From Holzapfeliella saturejae (GTDB lineage Bacteria > Bacillota > Bacilli > Lactobacillales > Lactobacillaceae): a stretch of DNA of 64,000 bases. The stretch's first letter is position 1. Each line of letters begins with the position of its first letter. The stretch covers positions 868,001 to 932,000 of the forward strand of contig NZ_JAWMWG010000001.1 in the NCBI RefSeq assembly GCF_037546065.1, written 5' to 3'. Both the position numbers and the translations under genes were made by a program. Shown here one piece after another: positions 7,824-15,370 of the stretch. The notes beneath the pieces were generated by a model. The model was given only the letters and a program-made list of their open reading frames with translations. It did no database searches and was not told where the DNA came from.

Positions 7824-8411
7824 TCATTCATATTTAAGAATAGTTAGTATTCTTAATGTTACCACAAGTGCACAAGTTACCGTAAAACTGACTATTACTA
7901 ACGATATACCTAATCCACATATATAATAAATATTTTCGTCTAACATATACTTTGAAATATATTCAGCTAGTTTCCAGATACCTACTAAAATATGAATTAA
8001 AAATATACCTATTTTTGTTATAGAATGAGAATTATTTTGTGGATAATAAACTTTAACAGTTTTATTTAAATAATATGTAAGAATCATTAATATAATAGTA
8101 TTAATAGTATTGTTATAAATTTTAAATAAAGTTAAATAGCCTAAAAAGATAAAAATAATCTCGATATATAAAACCCATTTAATCTTGTCTTTAAATTCGT
8201 TTTTTAGTTCTCTAGAATCCATGAACAAGGGTTTGTTGTTATCTAATAAACAATCGTTTGAAATCTGGAATTTACCTTCAATATACTTGACTAAGTGATA
8301 GTCTGGAATTCCGCGATCATTTTCCCACGCTGATATCGTTTTGCGAGAAACATTTAACTCTTGAGCTAACTGCTCTTGTGTGAGTTTATGATACTTTCGG
8401 ATATATTTCAT
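7824..8411 (-). CDS. XRE-family regulator with membrane-spanning C-terminus
   Basis: The N-terminal helix-turn-helix (LTQEQLAQELNVSRKTISAWEND) is of the Xre/Cro type. The C-terminal half has three or four hydrophobic segments, so it may be a membrane-tethered repressor. The first ordinary start is ATG at 8411. The HTH domain of relatives usually begins a few residues earlier, and the frame is open to a TTG at 8444. A strong GGGGGG (8442-8437) sits at ideal distance from a GTC codon (8429), not from any ATG, GTG or TTG. So the true start is uncertain; see findings. Confidence 0.7.
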   Translation of the reverse strand: MKYIRKYHKLTQEQLAQELNVSRKTISAWENDRGIPDYHLVKYIEGKFQISNDCLLDNNKPLFMDSRELKNEFKDKIKWVLYIEIIFIFLGYLTLFKIYNNTINTIILMILTYYLNKTVKVYYPQNNSHSITKIGIFLIHILVGIWKLAEYISKYMLDENIYYICGLGISLVIVSFTVTCALVVTLRILTILKYE

Positions 8412-8613
8412 TTTTTCACTGAATTCGACAATAAATCCCCCCAACCTAATAATTTATTTTTACAGAAATTATTATATATTAAGTTGAATAAACCGAAAAG
8501 GATTATCCGATGTCTTATATCAACAACCACAATTAAGTTTGAAAAGATATATAGTCGATTAGGATAACTTTACATATTATACTCATATCTAATAAACAAG
8601 GGGAACGTTTTTT

Positions 8614-8823
8614 ATGAATTATTCAAAAAAGTTCTGTGTAATTATTAGGTTAACAGCTGTGGTGTTGTTTATTTTAGTATTACTTAATATGCTTTTAATC
8701 CATAACAGTGATTTAAGTGAACTGCTAAGCTTAATAATTATTGTTTTGAATACATTTAATTACTTCTTCTTTTGGAGGAAAAAAGTAAAACATAAAAGAG
8801 TCCATCAGTTAAATAGCCGATAG
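8614..8823 (+). CDS. Small two-span membrane protein (69 aa)
   Basis: Two hydrophobic segments (about residues 8-29 and 34-53) and a basic tail (FWRKKVKHKRVHQ). Ribosome site AAGGGGAAC upstream of the ATG at 8614. No known motif. The stop codon lies inside a terminator hairpin. It faces away from the XRE gene, so the two may be co-controlled from the space between them, which is inference. Confidence 0.55.
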   Translation: MNYSKKFCVIIRLTAVVLFILVLLNMLLIHNSDLSELLSLIIIVLNTFNYFFFWRKKVKHKRVHQLNSR

Positions 8824-8834
8824 ACTCTTTTTTG
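8794..8834. terminator. Bidirectional terminator
   Basis: Inverted repeat AAAAGAGTC / GACTCTTTT with an inner CATC/GATA pair and T-runs, between convergent genes ending at 8823 and 8851. Confidence 0.75.
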
Positions 8835-8850
8835 CTTTTAATTTTAGAAA

Positions 8851-9243
8851 TTACGCATATCTTTTAACTGCTTTATATTCAATACATGCCATAATTATGC
8901 CAAGAATTCGAGCGGACATTGAAATACATTGTAAAACTAACAGTGGAAATCCAATAGCTATAGAGGCTAAATCTCCTGTGAATTGCATTGACATATATAT
9001 GTCGTAAAAAATAGCCAAAAAATTAATAACAGATCCTAAAATCATAAAAATAGAACTAGATTTCTTGATATGAGTGTCTTTGATTCCCTTTACCAAAATA
9101 ACAATTGATATAAGAATAGTTGCTATATCAAGTAATCCTAAGGGATTAAATATATTTGCGAAAAACGGCGTAGGTACACAGAACAAGATTGCAATTACTA
9201 TATTTACTAGTAATAGCCTAGAAATATTGCTATATTTTTTCAA
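8851..9243 (-). CDS. Unknown four-span membrane protein
   Basis: About 130 residues with four hydrophobic segments (about residues 9-27, 32-51, 59-77 and 90-115) and the tail YKAVKRYA. No known motif. The TTG at 9243 follows GGGAGGAATTAT and gives a lysine-rich start (LKKYSNISR); the longer frame to 9258 starts inside the ribosome site. Confidence 0.55.
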   Translation of the reverse strand: MKKYSNISRLLLVNIVIAILFCVPTPFFANIFNPLGLLDIATILISIVILVKGIKDTHIKKSSSIFMILGSVINFLAIFYDIYMSMQFTGDLASIAIGFPLLVLQCISMSARILGIIMACIEYKAVKRYA

Positions 9244-9398
9244 AATAATTCCTCCCAAAGTAATTGATGTAAGCTGTACATTAACATATTACACGGAACT
9301 ATTCCCTAGACTTAATAATTTATTAATTATTTATATTAACTAAGTTAGTCTTACTTCTTGGTAAGGGCATTCCTCGAACATAAAAAAGTACTAATTTG

Positions 9399-9435
9399 AT
9401 GTAATCCCCAAAAAGTTGGACCCAAAATTCCAACT
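9399..9435. mobile_element. Possible insertion-sequence end remnant (IS3-like)
   Basis: A short stretch beginning TGTAATCCCCAAAAAGTTGG resembles the ends of IS3-family elements common in lactic acid bacteria. It also contains a small inverted repeat (GTTGGA / TCCAAC). No transposase reading frame and no partner end are seen within the neighbourhood. The interval 9259-9458 otherwise shows no gene. A hairpin AACTAAGAGATT / AATCTCAGTT at 9432-9460 may terminate the minus-strand gene that ends at 9459. Confidence 0.35.
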
Positions 9436-9458
9436 AAGAGATTCTTTTTTAATCTCAG

Positions 9459-9821
9459 TTATTTGGCCCTATTACTTTTGACTTCTACTATTAACCCACA
9501 TACTGATAATACAACTGTAAGAGAATCGAAAATATAAAACCAACTGTTCAAAGAACTAACATATTCCTTTTGAAATAGTAGCAGATTAAAAATCATCATT
9601 ATCAAAAATATCGATAAATATACATATTTATCGGGAACACGTTGGAAAAATTTCCGAAATATAGGTCTAATTTGCTCATGCTTCAATACTCCGAACAGCG
9701 CTATAAACACAATACACAAAAGTAATACCGATAAAAATGTACTAGTACTGGGATTCAAATGGTTGATAAGTGCACATCCAGCTAAGAGGTTTATAGCAGC
9801 AAAATAGTATTTTTTATACAT
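9459..9821 (-). CDS. Unknown four-span membrane protein
   Basis: 120 residues with four hydrophobic segments (about residues 6-22, 28-46, 66-84 and 95-113) and basic loops between. The ribosome site is GGAGG ahead of the ATG. No recognised family. It is the third gene of a minus-strand run (10513, 10222, 9821) that reads as one unit with small gaps. Confidence 0.55.
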   Translation of the reverse strand: MYKKYYFAAINLLAGCALINHLNPSTSTFLSVLLLCIVFIALFGVLKHEQIRPIFRKFFQRVPDKYVYLSIFLIMMIFNLLLFQKEYVSSLNSWFYIFDSLTVVLSVCGLIVEVKSNRAK

Positions 9822-9859
9822 ATGAAGTGCCTCCTTCTTCCATTGAAATTATCAAATAA

Positions 9860-10222
9860 CTATTGCTGAACAATCATTTCATCAATCAGTGATTTTACTT
9901 CTTTTCGTTTGAACACAATAAAAGTATAGGAATTGTTGTCAGTAGTTACCGTTATCATTTTAGAGATTTTAGGGTCTTCTGTGACAGTCAATATCTCTGA
10001 TGACGGAATAAATTGTGGATCTCTATGAAAGTTTAAAAAGTGTGGCTTAAAAAATAATCCCTCTTCCGCTATGGTTAAAAAACCACCCGCGTATTCATAC
10101 CCTTCTGTTGAATTTGTTACAAATTTATAAAATAGCCGTTTAATACCCTTTAAATTAGTTAAGGGTTCTCTTTTAGAATTTGCCCCTACTTTAAGTTTGA
10201 CGTTCAATTGTTTAACATCCAT
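9860..10222 (-). CDS. PH-like (GRAM-like) domain protein
   Basis: 120 residues, soluble, no membrane segment. The pattern GGFLTIAEEGLFFKPH, then FIPSSEI with alternating strands (MITVTTDNNSYTFIV) and a C-terminal helix, matches bacterial PH/GRAM-type folds, which usually bind membrane surfaces or partner proteins. The match is by pattern only. The gene starts 3 bp after the membrane protein that ends at 10226, so the two are co-translated and probably partner each other at the membrane. Confidence 0.5.
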   Translation of the reverse strand: MDVKQLNVKLKVGANSKREPLTNLKGIKRLFYKFVTNSTEGYEYAGGFLTIAEEGLFFKPHFLNFHRDPQFIPSSEILTVTEDPKISKMITVTTDNNSYTFIVFKRKEVKSLIDEMIVQQ

Positions 10223-10225
10223 AAC

Positions 10226-10513
10226 TTAACCCCCGTTATCTTTTGATTCTAGTTGTTCCTGTTTTTCTTTGAGCTTTCTTTTTCGGCGTTCGTCCCCTGC
10301 TCCCCAAAAGCAAAGTGATCCGATTGCGATTGTTCCAACCATTAGGAAGTCTCTTAACGCATAACTGTTGGTTTTAATCATTAAAAATACGCAAAACACA
10401 GTGACTAATGCTGGCAAAATCCCTCCAAGCCAAAAGTGTTTGGTATTAGTTAAAACATAATATTCAAGTGCAATTATCCCGATAAAAATTGTAAAAAATA
10501 GTGGTTGTGCCAT
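10226..10513 (-). CDS. Small membrane protein, first gene of a three-gene unit
   Basis: About 95 residues with three hydrophobic segments (about residues 4-22, 27-45 and 53-70) and a highly charged tail (DERRKRKLKEKQEQLESKD). The ATG at 10513 has AAGGAG upstream and starts MAQPLFF; the longer frame to 10555 crosses this ribosome site. It is followed after 3 bp by the PH-like gene. Family unknown. Confidence 0.55.
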   Translation of the reverse strand: MAQPLFFTIFIGIIALEYYVLTNTKHFWLGGILPALVTVFCVFLMIKTNSYALRDFLMVGTIAIGSLCFWGAGDERRKRKLKEKQEQLESKDNGG

Positions 10514-10636
10514 TGTTACTCCTTCTGCAAATAGATTGTGAGATATGTCTATCATTATACATAGGATTAAACAATAATAAAAATCTTAATATTCATTATG
10601 TTAAGATACCTATAAAAGACATTGGAGGAATTTAGT

Positions 10637-11581
10637 ATGGATAAAAAATATTTAGAATGGGATTATAACTACAAAGAAAAGTTACTAGGTAAAAAGATAT
10701 CTAACAATTCCATCAAGAATATACTACTTGCAAAAGATAAAGAAAACTATAGAGATAAGTACAGTGACTATGTAAAACATAAGCAAGATAAAGGACATAT
10801 CGAAAACTATTCAGAGGTTGATACCATTTTAAAAAAAGTTTTCAATATCGATGAAAAAATATTGCTTCATAAAGATATTATGAACTCTTTTTGGTACACT
10901 TATAAATTTTATCTACAACTAGAATACCCTGCTATTTTCAAACCTGGAGGAAATTTAAATAACAGATTACCTTTAACAAAACCCAAATCAAGTCAATTAG
11001 CAAAAGTTTATATTGGGTATCCTCCTCACACTACAGGAGGAAAAAGTCAGTGCCTTAATCAAAAATATATTGAATATTATAGAGAACACTTTCCTGCTCT
11101 TCTTCTACCTTTTCAAAAAGAACTAAAAGAGGAACAATATCCCAAAATTTTATGGGTAGATTTTTTACGTGAAAATTTTGAAAAATTCAATAAAGTTCAT
11201 GAAAATAAATATCTAAAAGATTTTGCAAAACTCACTCACACTATTGGAAACATAGCAGTTGTTCCTGAAGGCTTTAACACGAGTCGAAGCAACTATGACT
11301 ATTGGGATTATGGATTACGTTATCTAAAAAAATCTTGGTATCCAACGAACTCTGAATGGAAAAAAATCATTCAAGATAATTTACTTGAAGAGTATGTATG
11401 TAATTCATGTGGTAGTGTTCTGCCACTATGGGAGGACCATCTTGAATCAGGAAATTTACTACCAAAAGATACTAGTCAAATAAACTCATTTCTAATCACA
11501 GTTAATCAAAGAATTGAAAATCGTGGAAAAAGAATAATGAATGCATATAATGAGTTATTATCTCCCAACACCAACTTATAA
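10637..11581 (+). CDS. Unknown soluble protein with HTIGN...FN motif
   Basis: 314 residues, no membrane segment or signal peptide. It is rich in lysine and aromatic residues. A block near residue 200 reads FAKLTHTIGNIAVVPEGFN, a motif I associate with a family of uncharacterised Firmicutes proteins; the arrangement recalls, but does not equal, the HxxGN stretch of DUF1524-type nucleases. A CNSCG pair (about residue 256) could bind metal with other residues. The ATG at 10637 has GGAGG upstream; the open frame begins at 10622 inside the ribosome site. It has its own terminator and is divergent from the membrane-protein run. Confidence 0.6.
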   Translation: MDKKYLEWDYNYKEKLLGKKISNNSIKNILLAKDKENYRDKYSDYVKHKQDKGHIENYSEVDTILKKVFNIDEKILLHKDIMNSFWYTYKFYLQLEYPAIFKPGGNLNNRLPLTKPKSSQLAKVYIGYPPHTTGGKSQCLNQKYIEYYREHFPALLLPFQKELKEEQYPKILWVDFLRENFEKFNKVHENKYLKDFAKLTHTIGNIAVVPEGFNTSRSNYDYWDYGLRYLKKSWYPTNSEWKKIIQDNLLEEYVCNSCGSVLPLWEDHLESGNLLPKDTSQINSFLITVNQRIENRGKRIMNAYNELLSPNTNL

Positions 11582-11623
11582 AAATACCATCTGTTATCCC
11601 AAAGGATACAGATGGTATTTTTT
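11580..11623. terminator. Bidirectional terminator
   Basis: Long inverted repeat (arms AAAATACCATCTGT and ACAGATGGTATTTT with inner ATCC/GGAT) and flanking T-runs, between convergent genes ending at 11581 and 11622. Confidence 0.9.
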
Positions 11624-12227
11624 AACTTAATAAATAGTAAAAAGCTAGATGAATAGCAATTTGCCAACTAATATTTCCAGTAAATCTTCTTAAAGAAGAT
11701 AACAATAAAGCCACTAATAATATAAATATCAGGCTAACGGGTTGCGTAAGACCAAATTTTTGCCATATGTAGATAACGTGCCCTGATGCAAATGCTAATG
11801 TTGTAATTAGCTGACTAATATTTTTGGAGAATATATCACTCAATCTGCCATATAACCAACCAAAACTAACGTAATTCTGCCATACAACTGAACTGAACAT
11901 CCAAAAGGCATACGTCACAACATGAAAAATCATCTTATAGTGAAACGGCAAAGTAGCTAAACTGATTAGTATAATAGCTACTACTATTAGTGCACTTCTT
12001 TTAGAAAGATTATTTAAAAAGTAAGATCTTGACTTTTGCCAGTCAAAAAATATAAGAGATAGAAATACTAAAAGCATAACTGCACTATTAATCCATACAC
12101 TAACTTCATCACTCTGATTAAATAAGCCAGCGACTCCAAAGTTATAGTTAATCAATCCAGGTGTGAAGGCAAATAAAACAAGCCATCCTACATAGTAGCC
12201 AATTGTTTTTACATAATTATTATTCAT
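11622..12227 (-). CDS. CPBP-like membrane protein with altered first motif
   Basis: About 201 residues with six to seven hydrophobic segments. The layout resembles CPBP (Abi) intramembrane proteases: FASGH (motif 2, about residue 153) and IAIHLAFY (motif 3, about residue 193) are in place. The expected glutamate pair with Arg (EExxxR) is replaced by VVWQNYVSFGWLYGR, so the catalytic glutamates are absent and proteolysis is unlikely. CPBP relatives often give self-protection from bacteriocins. The ATG at 12227 follows GGAGG; the frame to 12239 starts in that site. Confidence 0.55.
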   Translation of the reverse strand: MNNNYVKTIGYYVGWLVLFAFTPGLINYNFGVAGLFNQSDEVSVWINSAVMLLVFLSLIFFDWQKSRSYFLNNLSKRSALIVVAIILISLATLPFHYKMIFHVVTYAFWMFSSVVWQNYVSFGWLYGRLSDIFSKNISQLITTLAFASGHVIYIWQKFGLTQPVSLIFILLVALLLSSLRRFTGNISWQIAIHLAFYYLLS

Positions 12228-12393
12228 AAAATCCTCCAAGTAAGTATTATTCCAAGTGTATCTAAGTATGCAGATGATATCAAATGAAATAACTTTATCC
12301 TTTAAAATTAAGATTCACAAAAATAATAAATAGCATTAAAATTCTGAAAATAGATGAAATTTATATCTAAATTAAGAAAGGATGATATTTTTT

Positions 12394-12480
12394 ATGCAAA
12401 CAAACAATAAATATCTACTTCTAGGTGTTGTATTTTTATGTGTGTTGATGATGCTATATATTATATTTTTGATGAAGTAA
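12394..12480 (+). CDS. 28-residue hydrophobic peptide
   Basis: A short frame with ribosome site AGAAAGGATG upstream. The peptide starts MQTNNK, then a single hydrophobic segment to the end with a final lysine. The form is like small stress or type I toxin peptides but also like many untested small membrane proteins. It lies alone between the CPBP-like gene and a convergent-side membrane gene. About 150 bases before it (12240-12393) show no other gene. Confidence 0.4.
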   Translation: MQTNNKYLLLGVVFLCVLMMLYIIFLMK

Positions 12481-12538
12481 ATAATTACTAATCAAGTCTT
12501 CAAGTAATAATTTTGATTTTTTGAGAGTAGACATGCTA

Positions 12539-13327
12539 TTATTTTTTACAATCAAAATGATACACTATATCTGATAAGTTGTTACTAGAATCAATAATCT
12601 TGTAAGTACTAGATTGGTTAATGGGACCATTATCAGGAGTATGTACTTTTACTTCTTTATCAACCAAAACGTATAAGTTAGTAAATTTAGACTTACACAG
12701 TAACACAGATGAATCAGAGTTCTTATTAATTATGAGATACTCGCTCTCAAAAGCATACGTACTTGAATACGATTGTGAAGATGGAATACGAATTATAAAA
12801 AGAATTTTTATTATTAAATACATAAAATAAACAATATTTATTAAAAATAAAAACTGGATGATATAATCTGAAAGCACTTTATCACGAAGACTATAAAAAT
12901 TGTTCTTTAATCCATAAAGTAAAAGATAATACACATAATATTGTAAACATATTTTTGATATTATATTTCCTATTCTGTTTTTTGCAGAAACCGCATTCCA
13001 TTCTTCTATTAAACCATCACCAGTATAACTTTTGTTCTGAAAAATCTCACGATTAAAAAAATCAAAGCGAAAGAGTAAGTAAATTGCTATCTCTGCTGTT
13101 ATCATTGTTCCTAATGTTATCCATAAATTACCATACACTATACTGAATATGGCAAATAATAAATTAATTAATTTTAATGTTGAAGTATTAGAGTCAACAC
13201 TAGAAAAACTATGTTCTGGATAGTACATCATAAAGCATATTACTAAAAACAATATATAAGTTACTGGCAATTTTACTTTTTTGATAAATTCATTGAAAAT
13301 AGTTTGATATATTTTTAATGGTGCCAT
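12539..13327 (-). CDS. Unknown membrane protein (262 aa)
   Basis: Hydrophobic segments at about residues 20-36, 52-84, 123-140 and 153-178, then a soluble C-terminal part of about 80 residues. A central block (NREIFQNKSYTGDGLIEEWN) is hydrophilic. No recognised family. The ribosome site is AAGGGGGGAT ahead of the ATG. A hairpin terminator separates it from the housekeeping genes that follow. Confidence 0.55.
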   Translation of the reverse strand: MAPLKIYQTIFNEFIKKVKLPVTYILFLVICFMMYYPEHSFSSVDSNTSTLKLINLLFAIFSIVYGNLWITLGTMITAEIAIYLLFRFDFFNREIFQNKSYTGDGLIEEWNAVSAKNRIGNIISKICLQYYVYYLLLYGLKNNFYSLRDKVLSDYIIQFLFLINIVYFMYLIIKILFIIRIPSSQSYSSTYAFESEYLIINKNSDSSVLLCKSKFTNLYVLVDKEVKVHTPDNGPINQSSTYKIIDSSNNLSDIVYHFDCKK

Positions 13328-13367
13328 TGTTATCCCCCTTTATTTAATATAGTATACCACAAAGTCA

Positions 13368-13413
13368 AAAAAAACAGCAGCCCACTCACCTGAGTAGACT
13401 GCTGCTTTTTTAT
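13368..13413. terminator. Terminator after the rRNA methyltransferase gene
   Basis: Inverted repeat AGCAGC...GCTGCT with an inner ACTCACCTGAGT palindrome and T-runs on both sides. It ends the minus-strand gene at 13410, and marks the boundary between accessory and housekeeping DNA. Confidence 0.85.
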
Positions 13414-14528
13414 TTAGCCCAAAATTGGAATAAATCGGTTCTTAAACGACCGTTATATAACTTACGGCGTTTAGTTGCTTTTTGATCATAGAACTTCTCA
13501 AAACTTAAATCACTTGTCAAAATATATTTGCTCCAGTGAGTTAATGGATTAAAGACTTGTCCCATCTCTTTATAAAGTTTACGTACACTTTCAATTTCTT
13601 TCATACGTACACCATATGGTGGGTTAGCAATAATGATTCCTTCTTCAACATCTGTCTTGAAGTCTTTCACAGCACGTTGTTTGAATTCAATATCGTGCAA
13701 GACCCCTGCATCATAAGCATTAAGTTTAGCAATTTCAATCATTTCTTGATTAATATCAAAGGCTTGAATTTGAAGCTTAATATCACGATTAATGGCAGCT
13801 TCTGCTTCAACAAGTGCTTTTTCAAGTAAACTATCATCAAACCAGTCAAATTGTTCGTAAGCAAATTCACGCTTCATACCTGGTGCAATATTACGGGCTT
13901 TCATAGCGGCTTCAATTGGAATTGTTCCTGAACCAGTCATCGGATCAACTAACAATTGAGAACCATCATATTTAGTTAAACCAAGTAGCCCTGCTACAAA
14001 GTTTTCTTTCAATGGGGCAGCACCGTGTTCAGTACGATAGCCACGCTTGAATAAACTAGCTCCTGTTGTATCTAGAGATACTCGAGCAACATCTTTGGTA
14101 ATGGTAATATCAAGTGGATATGTCGCCCCGTTTTCTAGTAAAACACCACGTCTATGATATTGTTCAGCCATTTTATTAACGATGGCTTTTTTGGTAATAG
14201 ACTGAATACTTGGCTCGTGGTGTAACTTTGAACGAACACTCTTACCTTGTACAGGAAATGCACCATCAACTGGAATTAATTCTGCCCAATCAATCGCATT
14301 AACTTCATCATATAGTGTCTCAAAAGACGTTACTTTAAATTCTTTAATTAAAATTTTGACACGGTCAGCAACACGCAACCATAAGTTGGTTTTCACGATA
14401 TCTTCTTGATCACCTTCAAAGAAGACACGACCGTTTTCTGTTTCGACTTCATAACCTAAGTCTTGTAATTCTTGTTTAACTAATGATTCAAAACCACTAG
14501 CCATAGTTGCAAATAACTTGTAACTCAT
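13410..14528 (-). CDS. rlmL: THUMP-domain class I SAM-dependent RNA methyltransferase
   Basis: 372 residues. The N-terminal ferredoxin-like and THUMP domains (about residues 1-155) bind RNA; the C-terminal domain carries the SAM motif (DPMTGSGTIPIEAA, about residue 190) and the catalytic NPPYG motif (about residue 303). Family members methylate N2 of guanine in 23S rRNA; this is the YpsC type. Ribosome site AAGGAT. It follows the rnpB RNA and its terminator, as in many Firmicutes. Confidence 0.88.
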   Translation of the reverse strand: MSYKLFATMASGFESLVKQELQDLGYEVETENGRVFFEGDQEDIVKTNLWLRVADRVKILIKEFKVTSFETLYDEVNAIDWAELIPVDGAFPVQGKSVRSKLHHEPSIQSITKKAIVNKMAEQYHRRGVLLENGATYPLDITITKDVARVSLDTTGASLFKRGYRTEHGAAPLKENFVAGLLGLTKYDGSQLLVDPMTGSGTIPIEAAMKARNIAPGMKREFAYEQFDWFDDSLLEKALVEAEAAINRDIKLQIQAFDINQEMIEIAKLNAYDAGVLHDIEFKQRAVKDFKTDVEEGIIIANPPYGVRMKEIESVRKLYKEMGQVFNPLTHWSKYILTSDLSFEKFYDQKATKRRKLYNGRLRTDLFQFWAK

Positions 14529-14550
14529 TTCTTAACATCCTTACTTTTTC

Positions 14551-14580
14551 AAAAAAAAAGTTGAGCACTAAGCCCAACTT
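14551..14580 (-). terminator. Terminator of rnpB
   Basis: On the minus strand AAGTTGGGC-TTAGT-GCTCAACTT followed by nine T residues, just after the RNase P RNA. Confidence 0.85.
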
Positions 14581-14585
14581 ATTAT

Positions 14586-14960
14586 CCTATGTAAATTTCT
14601 ATAAGCCACGTTCTGTTCCAGTATTTCTAGGAAAAATACCTTCAGCAATCATCTATCTGTATTTCTACCTTCATTTTTAGTTCATTTCCTTAAATGAAGC
14701 GCCCCTACCAATGTTTGGGTTGCTCGCTCGTGGGGTTTACCTCGTTCCACCAATAAAGTTTCCAATATTGCTACGTCACTGTGGCACTTTCAAGCTAGTC
14801 ATGCATAGTCAAAGACCTTAGCACTTTAACTGCCGTAACTTCATAAGAAGTCCCAGGGCTTATTGGGCCAAGCACGAACACTACAAGCATCTCAGCCTGT
14901 GCGGGCGTGGACTTTCCTCAGCAATCATAAAGATTACCGCGATTGCTCAAAACCTACATA
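14586..14960 (-). ncRNA. rnpB: RNase P RNA (class B)
   Basis: The catalytic RNA that trims the 5' end of tRNA precursors. On the minus strand it carries the conserved GAGGAAAGTCC block near the 5' end, GCTGAGATG and GTAGTGTTCGTGC, the ACAGAACGTGGCTTATAGA block near the 3' end, and a closing stem (TATGTA with TACATA). The arrangement is of the Bacillus (B) class. A TACAAT -10 box at 14970-14965 precedes it. Exact ends are estimated to a few bases. Confidence 0.95.
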
Positions 14961-14980
14961 TTGAATTGTACCATATTTCA

Positions 14981-15352
14981 CTATTGATTGTTAGAAAAAC
15001 TATGATTTTCTTGACTTTGTTGCTGTTGTAATTGGTAAACTTGGCTTTCCAATTTACTCAATCGTTTCAAGATATCAAAATTAGTTGAAGCCGGTGTTTC
15101 AAGTCCGTCACTATAGTTGTTTTCACGATTTTTAGCTTCTAGTTCTGCTTTTTGTGTTTGAAGTTGATCAACTTTTTGTGACAGTGTTTCAATTTTTTGA
15201 TTGTACACTTGATAGTCTTCAATAATTTTGTCTAAGAAGTCATTGACTTCATCGCTATCATAACCTTTTCTAGCTTGACTAAATTGCTTTTCTAAAATGT
15301 CATATACTGAGAATTGAATTCCTTCATAACGTGCTTTATTTTTATCTTCCAC
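14981..15352 (-). CDS. gpsB: Cell division/elongation coordinator GpsB
   Basis: 123 residues. The N-terminal DivIVA-type domain (about residues 14-75) has DILEKQF...RKGYDSDEVNDFLD, then a coiled coil and a short C-terminal helix (about residues 90-110) rich in glutamine. GpsB shuttles between septum and side wall and binds penicillin-binding proteins. The start is GTG with AGGAGG upstream. It lies beside ypsA, and divergently across that gene are recU-pbp1A, the classical PBP1 partner. Confidence 0.93.
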   Translation of the reverse strand: MEDKNKARYEGIQFSVYDILEKQFSQARKGYDSDEVNDFLDKIIEDYQVYNQKIETLSQKVDQLQTQKAELEAKNRENNYSDGLETPASTNFDILKRLSKLESQVYQLQQQQSQENHSFSNNQ

Positions 15353-15370
15353 AGTCTAACCTCCTATAAA

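Noticed and set aside
14580..14960. Possible protein-coding region on either strand between rlmL and gpsB
   Set aside because: The sequence matches RNase P RNA blocks in order and no reading frame of useful length is present.
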